From Porticoccaceae bacterium (lineage in GTDB: Bacteria; Pseudomonadota; Gammaproteobacteria; Pseudomonadales; Porticoccaceae): a stretch of 6,382 nt of DNA. Both the position numbers and the translations under genes were made by a program. How positions within the stretch are numbered: the first letter of the stretch is position 1; each line of letters begins with the position of its first letter. Positions 1 to 6,304 of the stretch are shown here, piece after piece. The DNA lies in contig PBJN01000021.1 of the NCBI GenBank assembly GCA_002720735.1, positions 1 to 6,382 on the forward strand, read 5' to 3'. The notes under the pieces were generated by a model. The model was not told the DNA's origin and did not search any database. It saw only the letters and a list, made by a program, of their open reading frames with translations.

Positions 1-812
1 AAAAATATTGGGATTTATATGATAGTGAGTCTGTCAAAGTTTCTGCTGCACAATTTAAACCAAAGGGAGCTCCGCCAGAGGCTTGGATGAAGTCAGGAGA
101 ACTACGTAATGGATATACTGGGATTCCAGCCGTAGGAAGCCCTTGGCAGAATAATATTTCGGAGGAGCTGATAAAAATACTCACACATGGATATTATGCA
201 TCGACAAGCTTTACCGACGCCCAGATAGGACAGCTAATCGGCGTTCTGGATAATCTTGAGTTAGCCGCTAATACAGTTGTCATCCTATCGAGCGATCATG
301 GTTTCAGCCTCGCTGATCATACGCTGTGGAACAAACACTCGCTTTTTAACGTTGCGACCCGAGTTCCTTTGATAGTTCGACTTCCTGAACAAGAAGCCTC
401 GGGGACTGTGGAGGGTGTAGTTGAATACGTAGATATCTACCCTACTGTAGTTGACCTAGCAAATCTTAGCATGCCAGGACATCTTGCTGGGATCTCGTTA
501 AAGAAAAATCTTTATGACCCTGAGCTGCCTACTAAAGTAGCAGTATTTCCAAGATATCAGCAAGGAGATAATGTAACAACGCAGCGTTACTCATACTCTG
601 CCTACTTTGGTAGAGGTGATCAATCCAGCATAATGAAGGGACACATGTTGTACGATCACCTAGAGGATCCTCTGGAAACCGTCAATTTGGCAGATAATCC
701 AAAATATGCTCACACGGTTTTGCATTTGCAAATGCTACTGACAGAACATATTACTCAAAATGATCCCGAAAGAGTACTAGAAATCTCTAATTTTTTAAAA
801 CCTAAATTTTGA
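1..812 (+). CDS. Sulfatase, iduronate-2-sulfatase-like, 5'-truncated by window edge
   Basis: The reading frame is open from base 3 through the TGA at 810-812, giving about 269 C-terminal residues; the true start lies outside the window. The first residues (KYWDLYD, then PKGAPP and GELRNGYTGIP) match the iduronate-2-sulfatase-like branch of the type I sulfatases. Numbering from the Met at 87: GYYASTSFTDAQIGQL (36-50) is the usual helix, SSDHG (68-72) carries the Asp-His metal-binding pair, and NKHSLF (82-87) supplies the conserved Lys that contacts sulfate. MLYDHLEDPLETVNLA near the C-terminus is the family's typical tail. The enzyme would hydrolyse sulfate esters, probably on sulfated polysaccharide. 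The formylglycine motif (C/S-x-P-x-R) lies upstream and cannot be checked. The gene is convergent with the - strand cluster and probably unrelated to it. Family assignment is firm; the substrate is unknown. Confidence 0.9.
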   Translation, partial: KYWDLYDSESVKVSAAQFKPKGAPPEAWMKSGELRNGYTGIPAVGSPWQNNISEELIKILTHGYYASTSFTDAQIGQLIGVLDNLELAANTVVILSSDHGFSLADHTLWNKHSLFNVATRVPLIVRLPEQEASGTVEGVVEYVDIYPTVVDLANLSMPGHLAGISLKKNLYDPELPTKVAVFPRYQQGDNVTTQRYSYSAYFGRGDQSSIMKGHMLYDHLEDPLETVNLADNPKYAHTVLHLQMLLTEHITQNDPERVLEISNFLKPKF

Positions 813-979
813 TAAATTTTAAAAAAAATTTTCGTTTTTGAGCGCTAGACGACGCTATAACATTGTTTAAGATTTGTGACTCTATGCGTTTCTGTATATT
901 AGTTTTAAAAGTCATAAACTCTAATTTAATGGCGTGTATTGAAATAGTAGAAATTTACACTGATTAGTTAAAAATATAG
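813..979. other. AT-rich spacer between convergent genes
   Basis: This spacer separates the sulfatase stop from the SRPBCC stop. It is very AT-rich, with an A-run and T-runs around 820-839. I see only weak inverted repeats, such as AGTTT/AAACT near 902-921, and no GC-rich stem followed by a T-run. Transcription from both sides must end here or run into the opposing gene, but no intrinsic terminator can be supported. Confidence 0.5.
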
Positions 980-1459
980 TCAGGAAAACCAAGAATTTTT
1001 TCCAAACTGATTTGGGTAGACTTTTTGTCGATTTATGGAAAAATATTCCAGCCCTTCTAATACACACTTAAGATAAGATTTCAGCTTATTACGCATATAC
1101 AGCCTTACGATCGGTCGAAGAAGTAGGGCACTTAGCGGCATGAAACGGGGGACTATCGTTATTTGTACTGAGCAGCCTTTATTGACTTTTATTATACGCC
1201 AGCTCACGTCTGCTATTGGTTTCTCTCCAATGAAAGATAAATCGTAACCAGTACCTTCAAACCAATGGTGAAACTTTCGTTTGAAAACTCGCCCATTTAG
1301 GTAGGTTAGTTCATCAACCGAACCTTCTCCGCACCATAAGATAGGTGTATTACTTTTACAAAATGGGTGAAAATTTTCTAGATTCCTCGGCTGCGAAATT
1401 ATTTTCCACATCTCGGATTTTTCTAATGCATATTGCTTTGCAACGGTAACTGCTGCCAT
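980..1459 (-). CDS. SRPBCC / START-like (polyketide cyclase/dehydrase-type) protein
   Basis: 159 residues, with no signal peptide. The N-terminal pattern fits the SRPBCC (Bet v1-like) fold: a first beta strand (AAVTVAKQYAL), then an amphipathic stretch ending in ISQPRNLENFHPFC (21-34), equivalent to the 'I.D...L..WHP' signature of bacterial polyketide cyclase/dehydrase-type proteins. Alternating strands follow (DELTYLNGRVFKRKFHHWFE, VSWRIIKVN, CSVQITIVPRFMP), then a long C-terminal helix (residues ~115-142) and a tail ending QFGKNSWFS. The fold makes a hydrophobic pocket for lipids, quinones or other small ligands; no catalytic residues are apparent. The ATG directly abuts the TAA of the AOX gene (zero-nt gap), so the two are probably translationally coupled. 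It is the last gene of the apparent operon. A Coq10-like quinone-binding role beside a quinol oxidase is inference. The fold call is fairly sure; the function is open. Confidence 0.75.
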   Translation of the reverse strand: MAAVTVAKQYALEKSEMWKIISQPRNLENFHPFCKSNTPILWCGEGSVDELTYLNGRVFKRKFHHWFEGTGYDLSFIGEKPIADVSWRIIKVNKGCSVQITIVPRFMPLSALLLRPIVRLYMRNKLKSYLKCVLEGLEYFSINRQKVYPNQFGKNSWFS

Positions 1460-2035
1460 TTAAAAAACTCTTCCGTCCGCAAATCGATGGTTTACCTCAC
1501 TGTGTTTTTGCTCATCAGCGCGCACATGGACAATCAAGTCAGTCAACTTAGCATCTGGCTTCATTCCATAATAATCAATCGCCAATTTTGGCGCAGCAAC
1601 GTTTTCTGTCACACCACTTTCCACCAAGGCAAGGTACTCTGTATAGCTTTGAACCGCCTCCTCTTCAAAGAATGCAATCATTCTGTGAGCCGTCTTATAG
1701 TCTATAAGATACAGAACCAGGTAGAAGAGTCCGAAACTTATTTGTGCGATCACTACTAACATTCGCTCGAAGAAATTTGGCCGGGCGATTTCGATAAAAA
1801 ACATTAGATGCATCCTCTCGTTCTCTGCCTCAGAGAGAAGCTCTCGTATTGTGGCGCCATACCCCGTTTTCATTTTCCGCAAGCTAGTAAAATGCAGGAG
1901 CATCCCTGCAACCATGCCGGGGACGCCCGCGACAGTCTCCAAAACCACTGCCCTGTGTCCGTAACGCTTAGCGAAAAAGGTGTCAGCGATAAACCGAAAG
2001 AATCTAGTCATAGATTTTGCAAATATTTTTCTCAT
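1460..2035 (-). CDS. aox: Alternative oxidase (AOX), short bacterial form, di-iron ubiquinol oxidase
   Basis: 191 residues. All di-iron ligand motifs of the AOX family are present in order: LETVAG (32-37, Glu33), EAENERMHLM (69-78, Glu73 and His76), FEEEAVQSYTEYL (123-135, Glu within 124-126, plus Tyr131) and RADEQKHSEVNH (172-183, Glu175 and His178). The hydrophobic stretch at ~93-111 fits the monotopic membrane-binding region between the second and third motifs. AOX oxidises ubiquinol and reduces O2 to water without proton pumping, on the cytoplasmic face of the inner membrane in bacteria. The protein has no cysteine, so the disulfide and alpha-keto-acid regulation of plant AOX is impossible. 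Its N-terminus before LETVA is short. An in-frame TAA seven codons upstream rules out a longer start. The gene lies 15 nt after the metallopeptidase gene and abuts the SRPBCC gene. Confidence 0.95.
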   Translation of the reverse strand: MRKIFAKSMTRFFRFIADTFFAKRYGHRAVVLETVAGVPGMVAGMLLHFTSLRKMKTGYGATIRELLSEAENERMHLMFFIEIARPNFFERMLVVIAQISFGLFYLVLYLIDYKTAHRMIAFFEEEAVQSYTEYLALVESGVTENVAAPKLAIDYYGMKPDAKLTDLIVHVRADEQKHSEVNHRFADGRVF

Positions 2036-2050
2036 TGGTGCATGCCTAAC

Positions 2051-2725
2051 TTAGGTGAGTCTCGAAAAAAAGATCCAGAAGAAGCGCATGGAGAGCAGAT
2101 TTGCGGCAACACCTGCGACGTACGTCAAAGCTGCAGCAAGCAAAATGGAGCGACAGGCGTTATGATAGTCAGCGGGAATTTTTTTCCGAATGATAGGCAT
2201 TGCTCGGTTGAAGCTGGCATCAAGTTCAACCCCGATCGTCATTACATGAATAACTAATCCGATTCCAATTATCGCGGCCAAGACGGTCGCCCCGAGTTTA
2301 AGGAACGCCACGCCGCCCGTCGATATAAAAAAAGGCATTGCAACTAGAGAAATACCTCCTAGGATTTTTCCACACAACCCGACTAGCTCGATTATCTTTG
2401 TACGATATTCCAACGGCTTGTAGCGTTCATGATGTTGCATTGCATGTCCAATCTCATGGCAAACAATTGTCAGCGACGTGAGGCTTCGCCTTGTAAGACG
2501 ACGTTGTAGAATACTCACTTTCTTTTCCCTGACATTATAATGATCGAAGATTGGAGTATTTATAATTTCAACATCCCGTATGCCTGCTTCGTTCAGAATT
2601 AGTTCACCAAATTCTCGACCATTAAAGGGCATATTCTCCATGACCCTATCGTGCTTGTGAAAGATATAACGCAGCCAGAGCATTGGTGCGAATGCAACAA
2701 AAAGTAGTATCAAAAGCAGTGTCAT
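2051..2725 (-). CDS. YugP-like membrane neutral zinc metallopeptidase (PF04298-type)
   Basis: 224 residues. HEIGHAMQHH at 90-99 contains the HExxH zinc motif (His90, Glu91, His94). The continuation ERYKPLEYRTKI and the downstream VELDAS (166-171; Glu167 or Asp169 as likely third ligand), followed by AALTYVAG (198-205), are the signature order of the YugP / Zn_peptidase_2 family. The N-terminus is a membrane anchor (~2-20), and hydrophobic segments lie at ~115-135, ~140-165 and ~193-218, so it is an integral membrane enzyme of normal family length. Substrates of the family are unknown; membrane protein quality control is a guess. The ATG is preceded immediately by an in-frame TAA, which fixes the start. 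No good Shine-Dalgarno is visible, so translation may depend on the gene 19 nt upstream. AOX follows after 15 nt. Confidence 0.88.
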   Translation of the reverse strand: MTLLLILLFVAFAPMLWLRYIFHKHDRVMENMPFNGREFGELILNEAGIRDVEIINTPIFDHYNVREKKVSILQRRLTRRSLTSLTIVCHEIGHAMQHHERYKPLEYRTKIIELVGLCGKILGGISLVAMPFFISTGGVAFLKLGATVLAAIIGIGLVIHVMTIGVELDASFNRAMPIIRKKIPADYHNACRSILLAAALTYVAGVAANLLSMRFFWIFFSRLT

Positions 2726-2744
2726 TTAATTGTTCAAAAGCCTT

Positions 2745-2957
2745 TTAGTCGTCAAAGTGATAATATTTGGCCCATATATACGATGACAAACCTTGTTTTG
2801 TGCACATTTCTTTGGCTGACCATAGGACAAAGAGTCTACCAATCACCATGCAGTTTTCAATCATCTTTGTTTTTAGACACGAGAATTCTGGAGTAAATAA
2901 CTCTTTTGGATGAGTCAACAACACACCGTAAGTTAAAGGGTCAAAAAACATCACCAA
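2745..2957 (-). CDS. Small hypothetical protein (~70 aa), start TTG 2957, not recognised
   Basis: I do not recognise this family. The ORF fills the otherwise empty gap between the ATPase and metallopeptidase genes. I place the start at TTG 2957-2955 because a GGAG (2968-2965) sits 7 nt upstream; ATG 2951 or ATG 2972 are alternatives. It overlaps the ATPase 3' end by 17 nt in another frame, as in translational coupling, and ends 19 nt before the metallopeptidase ATG. The peptide starts near FFDPLTYGVLLTHPKELF and has a mostly helical middle (CLKTKMIENCMVIGRLFVLW), three cysteines and a tail ending YIWAKYYHFDD. The amino-acid mix looks protein-like, with many Tyr/Trp/Phe, but there is no signal peptide or known motif. 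It could be a real small operon protein, a remnant, or chance. Confidence 0.4.
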   Translation of the reverse strand: MVMFFDPLTYGVLLTHPKELFTPEFSCLKTKMIENCMVIGRLFVLWSAKEMCTKQGLSSYIWAKYYHFDD

Positions 2958-3849
2958 TATCGGACTCCACATTGACCATCCGTACTAGATTCAGATTATC
3001 AACCTCTTTAACCTCTCCTATTGGATGAATCAGAGTTTCTATATGATGTTTGGTCGCAAGAAATTCCGGTGTTATGAATTGACTCGGGTTTCTGGGTTGA
3101 GGCACTGGAACCTCTATAACCTCCTGAATTTCGCCGGGATTTGCTTTTAATACCACAACCCGATCCGCAAGGTAAACAGCCTCATTAAGATCATGAGTAA
3201 TAAAAAGTATCGTGATATCGATATTTTTCCAGATCTCCATCAAATACACCTGCATTTTTGCTCGGGTTTGAGCATCTAAGGCACCAAAAGGCTCATCCAT
3301 TAGAAGAATTTTTGGCTGAGTGGCAAGCGCTCTTGCAATAGCCACACGTTGTTTCATGCCACCTGATAGTTGATTCGGGAAATGATTTTCAAACTTCTCA
3401 AGTCCAACTAGACTGGTCCACTGACGGGCTTCTGACTCTGCAATACTTTTAGTCGCTCCACTCTCAAGCAGTCCAAACATGATATTCTTTTTTACAGTTA
3501 ACCAGGGGAAGAGTGTGTATTCTTGATAAACCATACCCCTCTCTGGACCGGGCTTAGTTACAACTTTGTCATCAAGTAAGATTTCCCCCGAACTAGCCTC
3601 CTCTAAACCTGCGAGAGTGCGTATTAAAGTGGATTTCCCGCATCCTGACGGACCAATTACACACACGAATTCGCGTTTATGCACTTTTAAATTAATGTTT
3701 TTGAGCGCTGTTACGGGCCCATCAATTCCCTGAAATGTTTTAGTAAGATTCCTAACCTCCATCGTTACACTTCGACGCTTGAGTCTTGAGAAGCGCTCTT
3801 TTACCTTTTCGGTTTGGCATTTATAGTCTGGTAACTTCAATCTAATCAA
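2941..3849 (-). CDS. ABC transporter ATP-binding protein, NitT/TauT (SsuB/TauB/NrtD) family
   Basis: Numbered from the Met at 3762, the core is complete. Walker A is GPSGCGKST (37-45), the Q-loop Gln80 is followed by EYTLFPWLTV, the signature is LSGGMKQR (132-139), Walker B is ILLMDEPF (152-159; Asp156, Glu157), the D-loop is GALD, and the switch His190 lies in FITHD. The LFPWLTV and MDEPFGALDAQTR wording is typical of nitrate/sulfonate/taurine importers. It would power uptake through the neighbouring permease. Start choice: TTG 3849 has a GGAG (3861-3858) at 8-nt spacing just after the permease stop and adds a charged 29-residue N-terminal extension; ATG 3762 gives the usual ~273-residue form but lacks a visible Shine-Dalgarno. 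TTG 3897, inside the permease gene, is unlikely. The last ~25 residues extend beyond the usual SsuB/TauB length. Confidence 0.92.
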   Translation of the reverse strand: MIRLKLPDYKCQTEKVKERFSRLKRRSVTMEVRNLTKTFQGIDGPVTALKNINLKVHKREFVCVIGPSGCGKSTLIRTLAGLEEASSGEILLDDKVVTKPGPERGMVYQEYTLFPWLTVKKNIMFGLLESGATKSIAESEARQWTSLVGLEKFENHFPNQLSGGMKQRVAIARALATQPKILLMDEPFGALDAQTRAKMQVYLMEIWKNIDITILFITHDLNEAVYLADRVVVLKANPGEIQEVIEVPVPQPRNPSQFITPEFLATKHHIETLIHPIGEVKEVDNLNLVRMVNVESDIGDVF

Positions 3850-3862
3850 AAATAAAACTCCG

Positions 3863-4807
3863 TTAAGTAGTTTTCCACGGAAAAAAGCGGCGTCCAAAAT
3901 AGGCCAGTAGAAAATCTATGAAAAGCCCAAGAACGCCGATAATTATTATCGCTGCGTAGACGTTATCGAAATTCTTATAACGGGCTTGTTGTGTTATAAA
4001 CCACGTAATTCCCGAGCTAGTTCCGATAAGTTCGGCAACAATAAGGTAAGTCCAGGCCCACCCCAAAAGGATTCGTGTGTCTCGATACAGATCTGGTAGG
4101 ATTCCAGGGATAACTACCCTCAGCACTAAAGACCGATTGTTCGCACCAAGAGTTTGCCCGGCCTCAAGCAAAGCAGGGTCAAGTTTGCGCGCAGTATTAG
4201 CTACAACGAGAACCTGTTGAAAGAATGTACCAATAAATATGATAGCGATCTTTGGTGCCTGATATATTCCCAAAATTGCAACAGCGAGGGCGCCGAATGC
4301 GGGTGCCGGAAGATACCTGAAAAACTCAATAAAAGGTTCAAATAATTTTGAGAAAAAATCAAAGGTGCCTGCAAGAATGCCGATCGGAATGCCTAGCATC
4401 GAGGACAAAATGAATCCCCAGAATATTACCTGAATACTGCTCCATAAGCTTTCATGAAGCCACTTCTCACTTTGTCTTCTGGGTTCGGTGGCGAATGCGG
4501 TATACAGCGCTTTTCCAACTTCATGCGGTGCCGGTAGGTACAGAGGATTAGAAGGTAGTCCTGAGGGCTGCTCAAGGCCCGCACTGACCATTTTTTCAGC
4601 TTCGAATTCGAACGTTTCTCGGGGGACTAACATATTTGCTTTAAAATAGTCCACAGAACCAGCATCCGTTACCTTGATAAGTGGGTGCCATACAAAGGGC
4701 AGGTAGCTAACCGCACTCCAGATCATTAGTGGGATAGCAAAACTCAAAATCGCCACCAATGATCTTTTTTCCTTGCTGAGTGGCTTACGTACTGCGAGAA
4801 AAGGCAT
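3863..4807 (-). CDS. ABC transporter permease, NitT/TauT (SsuC/TauC/NrtB) family
   Basis: 314 residues. A first membrane segment lies at ~17-38. The BPD_transp_1 core follows from ~120, with segments at ~123-146, ~172-205, ~246-264 and ~283-304. The EAA loop that docks on the ATPase is LLEAGQTLGA (213-222) through IPGILPDL (233-240), with the conserved Glu-Ala-Gly, a Gly four residues on, and the LP pair. LPAPHEVGKALY (91-102) is the family's pre-core motif. Between the first segment and that motif lies an unusually long region (~40-90: VTDAGSVDYFKANMLVPRE and on), longer than in TauC or SsuC and probably periplasmic. AAGG (rc of 4814-4817) at suitable spacing supports the ATG at 4807. The gene follows the binding-protein gene after ~120 nt and precedes the ATPase gene by 13 nt. 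Confidence 0.93.
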   Translation of the reverse strand: MPFLAVRKPLSKEKRSLVAILSFAIPLMIWSAVSYLPFVWHPLIKVTDAGSVDYFKANMLVPRETFEFEAEKMVSAGLEQPSGLPSNPLYLPAPHEVGKALYTAFATEPRRQSEKWLHESLWSSIQVIFWGFILSSMLGIPIGILAGTFDFFSKLFEPFIEFFRYLPAPAFGALAVAILGIYQAPKIAIIFIGTFFQQVLVVANTARKLDPALLEAGQTLGANNRSLVLRVVIPGILPDLYRDTRILLGWAWTYLIVAELIGTSSGITWFITQQARYKNFDNVYAAIIIIGVLGLFIDFLLAYFGRRFFPWKTT

Positions 4808-4927
4808 TTGTAACCTTACTGAAATATTTACCCTTGCTTAATAATAGGCTGATGCTCCATCTTAGTTGCAAATATAGGTATATGTACAACCTCAAGAAGT
4901 AAAATATTTATGGCGAGCTTTTTAATT
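4808..4927 (-). other. 120-nt gap between binding-protein and permease genes
   Basis: This is the largest gap inside the cluster. It is AT-rich, with only a weak possible hairpin (GTTG and CAAC arms around 4868-4893). High-level binding-protein genes are often separated from their permease by partial terminators or mRNA-stabilising stems, but nothing strong is visible here, and no gene fits. Confidence 0.35.
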
Positions 4928-5887
4928 TTATTGCATTAACGATAGATCGATGTAAGAGTCAACCGGTTGCGCTTCATCATATACTTCGTTAGCAACATTA
5001 AAATCATCAGCGATCTTGGTAGATCCGTAGATTGATGTGAAGCCGTCGCCTCTTTCCGCAAATACTGATGCTTCGCTTACGCTCATAATTTTTGTGCCTT
5101 CAATAAAACCCTTGTACTCCTCCGAGGACAATCCCACTCGGGCTGCCATAATGGAGATTGCCTCCTCGCGAGTTTCCGGATTATTGAGAAAGGCAACAGC
5201 CATATCCCACACTTCAATAACCTTTGCCCAGCTCTTTCGATTCTGCGCAAAGCTTGTCGGTGATACTGCTAGGACATCATAGATAAGCCCTGGCTCGTCT
5301 GCGGACGTGTAAATCGCAGTTGAGCCCGGCACAAGATTGAGACTTTGCCCCGAATTAGGTTGCCATGCGACGATGGCATCAACTTCGCCAGAGGCTAAAA
5401 CTTGAGGGGTTTCGTTTGTTGGCACGTTTACTAGTTCAACGTCACTTTCTGTAAGTCCATTTTTTTCCAACGCGTTGAGCAATAACAAATGCCCTACAAA
5501 CCCTATTTCAACACCTACTTTCTTACCTTTCAGTTCGTCAATTGTTGAAATGCCTGGTGCCGCTACGATCATATCGTTTCCATTAGAATAATCGTTGATG
5601 AGAATCATTACATTCTGTGCACCGGTTGCCCCCGTAACGAGCGCATCACCGTTTGTCATGGCCACAGCATCAAGCTGCCCTGCGGCAAAAGCATCCATGC
5701 TTGCCACGTAATCAAACCACTCAAACTCAACATTTACACCGACCTCTGCAAACATGTTTTTTTCGATTGCAATTTCCCAAGTTACCCACCCTGGCCAATC
5801 ACTGTAGCCTACTTTAAGAGGTTCCTCTCGAGCACAGGACACCAGAGTTAGCAGGGCGATGAGAGTGATAGCCAATCTTCTATTCAT
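4928..5887 (-). CDS. ABC transporter solute-binding lipoprotein, NitT/TauT (NMT1/SsuA-like)
   Basis: 319 residues from ATG 5887, which has a strong GGAG six nt upstream (rc of 5894-5897). The N-terminus [18 protein letters not shown] is a lipoprotein signal with lipobox LVSC, so Cys18 would be acylated. The mature protein opens [20 protein letters not shown], the classic first strand and helix of NMT1/SsuA-like periplasmic binding proteins. [45 protein letters not shown] and [15 protein letters not shown] follow in the family order, covering both lobes. It would capture a small solute for the permease/ATPase pair. The substrate (sulfonate, nitrate, bicarbonate, amidine or other) cannot be told. 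A longer reading from TTG 5998 is rejected because of the signal peptide and ribosome site. It is the first gene of the apparent operon. Confidence 0.94.
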   Translation of the reverse strand: MNRRLAITLIALLTLVSCAREEPLKVGYSDWPGWVTWEIAIEKNMFAEVGVNVEFEWFDYVASMDAFAAGQLDAVAMTNGDALVTGATGAQNVMILINDYSNGNDMIVAAPGISTIDELKGKKVGVEIGFVGHLLLLNALEKNGLTESDVELVNVPTNETPQVLASGEVDAIVAWQPNSGQSLNLVPGSTAIYTSADEPGLIYDVLAVSPTSFAQNRKSWAKVIEVWDMAVAFLNNPETREEAISIMAARVGLSSEEYKGFIEGTKIMSVSEASVFAERGDGFTSIYGSTKIADDFNVANEVYDEAQPVDSYIDLSLMQ

Positions 5888-5927
5888 ATGTAACTCCAAA
5901 GGAACTCTAGTTGAGCAAATTACGTGG

Positions 5928-5956
5928 GTTTTATTGTCAATGGCATTTATTTGCAA
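5928..5956 (-). promoter_or_regulatory. Candidate sigma70-like promoter for the - strand operon
   Basis: On the - strand, TTGCAA (5956-5951) lies 17 nt before TAAAAC (5933-5928), about 40 nt upstream of the binding-protein ATG. Each box matches about four of six consensus bases. A nearby TTGACA (5940-5935) has no good -10 at the right distance. Weak support only. Confidence 0.22.
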
Positions 5957-5997
5957 GCATTTAGCATGCCAATACGGTTGGGATTGAAAGGAGGCCA

Positions 5998-6046
5998 ATA
6001 GGAGAAGCCGTGCTATCTAAAATAGCTACGCACCCAGGACGCCTAT
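5998..6046 (-). other. Possible structured leader RNA element
   Basis: Nested complementary arms are visible by eye: ATAGG (5998-6002) with CCTAT (6042-6046), and GCTAT (6012-6016) with ATAGC (6022-6026) around a five-base loop. A competing GTGC/GCAC pairing (6010-6013 with 6030-6033) shares bases with the inner stem. Located 110-160 nt upstream of the binding-protein ATG, it could be a leader structure. The stems are short and may be chance. Confidence 0.2.
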
Positions 6047-6209
6047 CTTCAAAATGAAACAAGTTCTCACCGAATTTTAAATAATTTTGCGCCTTTTTAG
6101 TCCAATGGAGTGAGGCAAAAGCATTCATTTGGTGCAAATCGACTATTTGTTTTTTAACCTCTACCAGTGCAAACACCATCTCAAAAGCAAATTTTTTAAT
6201 CTCGTTTGA

Positions 6210-6226
6210 AAAGAGGCATACTCTTT
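6210..6226. repeat. Short inverted repeat, possible operator or hairpin
   Basis: AAAGAG (6210-6215) and CTCTTT (6221-6226) form a perfect 6-bp inverted repeat around GCATA. It lies in the region between divergent genes, just upstream of the + strand promoter candidate, so a dimeric regulator site is possible. It is too AT-rich to be a strong terminator. Confidence 0.25.
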
Positions 6227-6241
6227 GTTAGATTAAATTCG

Positions 6242-6271
6242 TTGATATGGATTAGCCAGCGTCACTTATAT
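6242..6271 (+). promoter_or_regulatory. Candidate sigma70-like promoter, + strand
   Basis: TTGATA (6242-6247) is followed after 18 nt by TTATAT (6266-6271). Both boxes match sigma70 consensus at most positions. Transcription would begin near 6278, about 27 nt before the possible TTG start at 6305. Confidence 0.35.
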
Positions 6272-6304
6272 GCATGGCTTTGTTATGCTGTAAATTAAGT
6301 CGAG

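Larger units (their letters stand above)
5888..6304. other. Intergenic leader region, no confident gene
   Basis: About 415 bases without a supported gene lie between the binding-protein start and the possible divergent gene. A 72-codon ORF on the - strand (6179-5961) lacks a Shine-Dalgarno and recognisable family, and I do not call it. The stretch holds a possible structured RNA segment (5998-6046), a short inverted repeat (6210-6226), a weak - strand promoter (5928-5956) and a better + strand promoter candidate (6242-6271). I found no match to the TPP, cobalamin or guanidine riboswitch signatures I know. Confidence 0.5.

Noticed and set aside
813..979. Bidirectional terminator between the convergent genes
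   Set aside because: Only AT-only or 4-5 bp stems are visible, without the GC stem plus T-run expected of an intrinsic terminator.
1433..1759. + strand ORF of 108 codons
   Set aside because: It lies antisense across the AOX and SRPBCC genes, both well supported by motifs; its translation shows no family pattern.
1808..2257. + strand ORF of 149 codons
   Set aside because: It is antisense to AOX and the zinc metallopeptidase; Cys/His-rich content comes from the opposite-strand codons and shows no ordered motif.
4154..4345. + strand ORF of 63 codons
   Set aside because: It lies wholly within the permease gene on the other strand, over its conserved EAA loop region.
5037..5282. + strand ORF of 81 codons
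   Set aside because: It lies antisense inside the binding-protein gene and has no recognisable features.
5888..5998. Longer binding-protein start at TTG 5998
   Set aside because: It would bury the lipoprotein signal peptide 37 residues inside the protein; ATG 5887 has both the signal peptide and a strong GGAG.
5961..6179. - strand ORF of 72 codons upstream of the binding-protein gene
   Set aside because: It has no Shine-Dalgarno, no recognisable family and no coupling with a neighbour; it could be a leader peptide but I cannot support it.
5888..6240. Known riboswitch (guanidine, TPP, cobalamin) or NsrR-type NO operator upstream of the operon
   Set aside because: I looked because NitT/TauT importers and AOX can be controlled by these, but none of the conserved core motifs I know is present.
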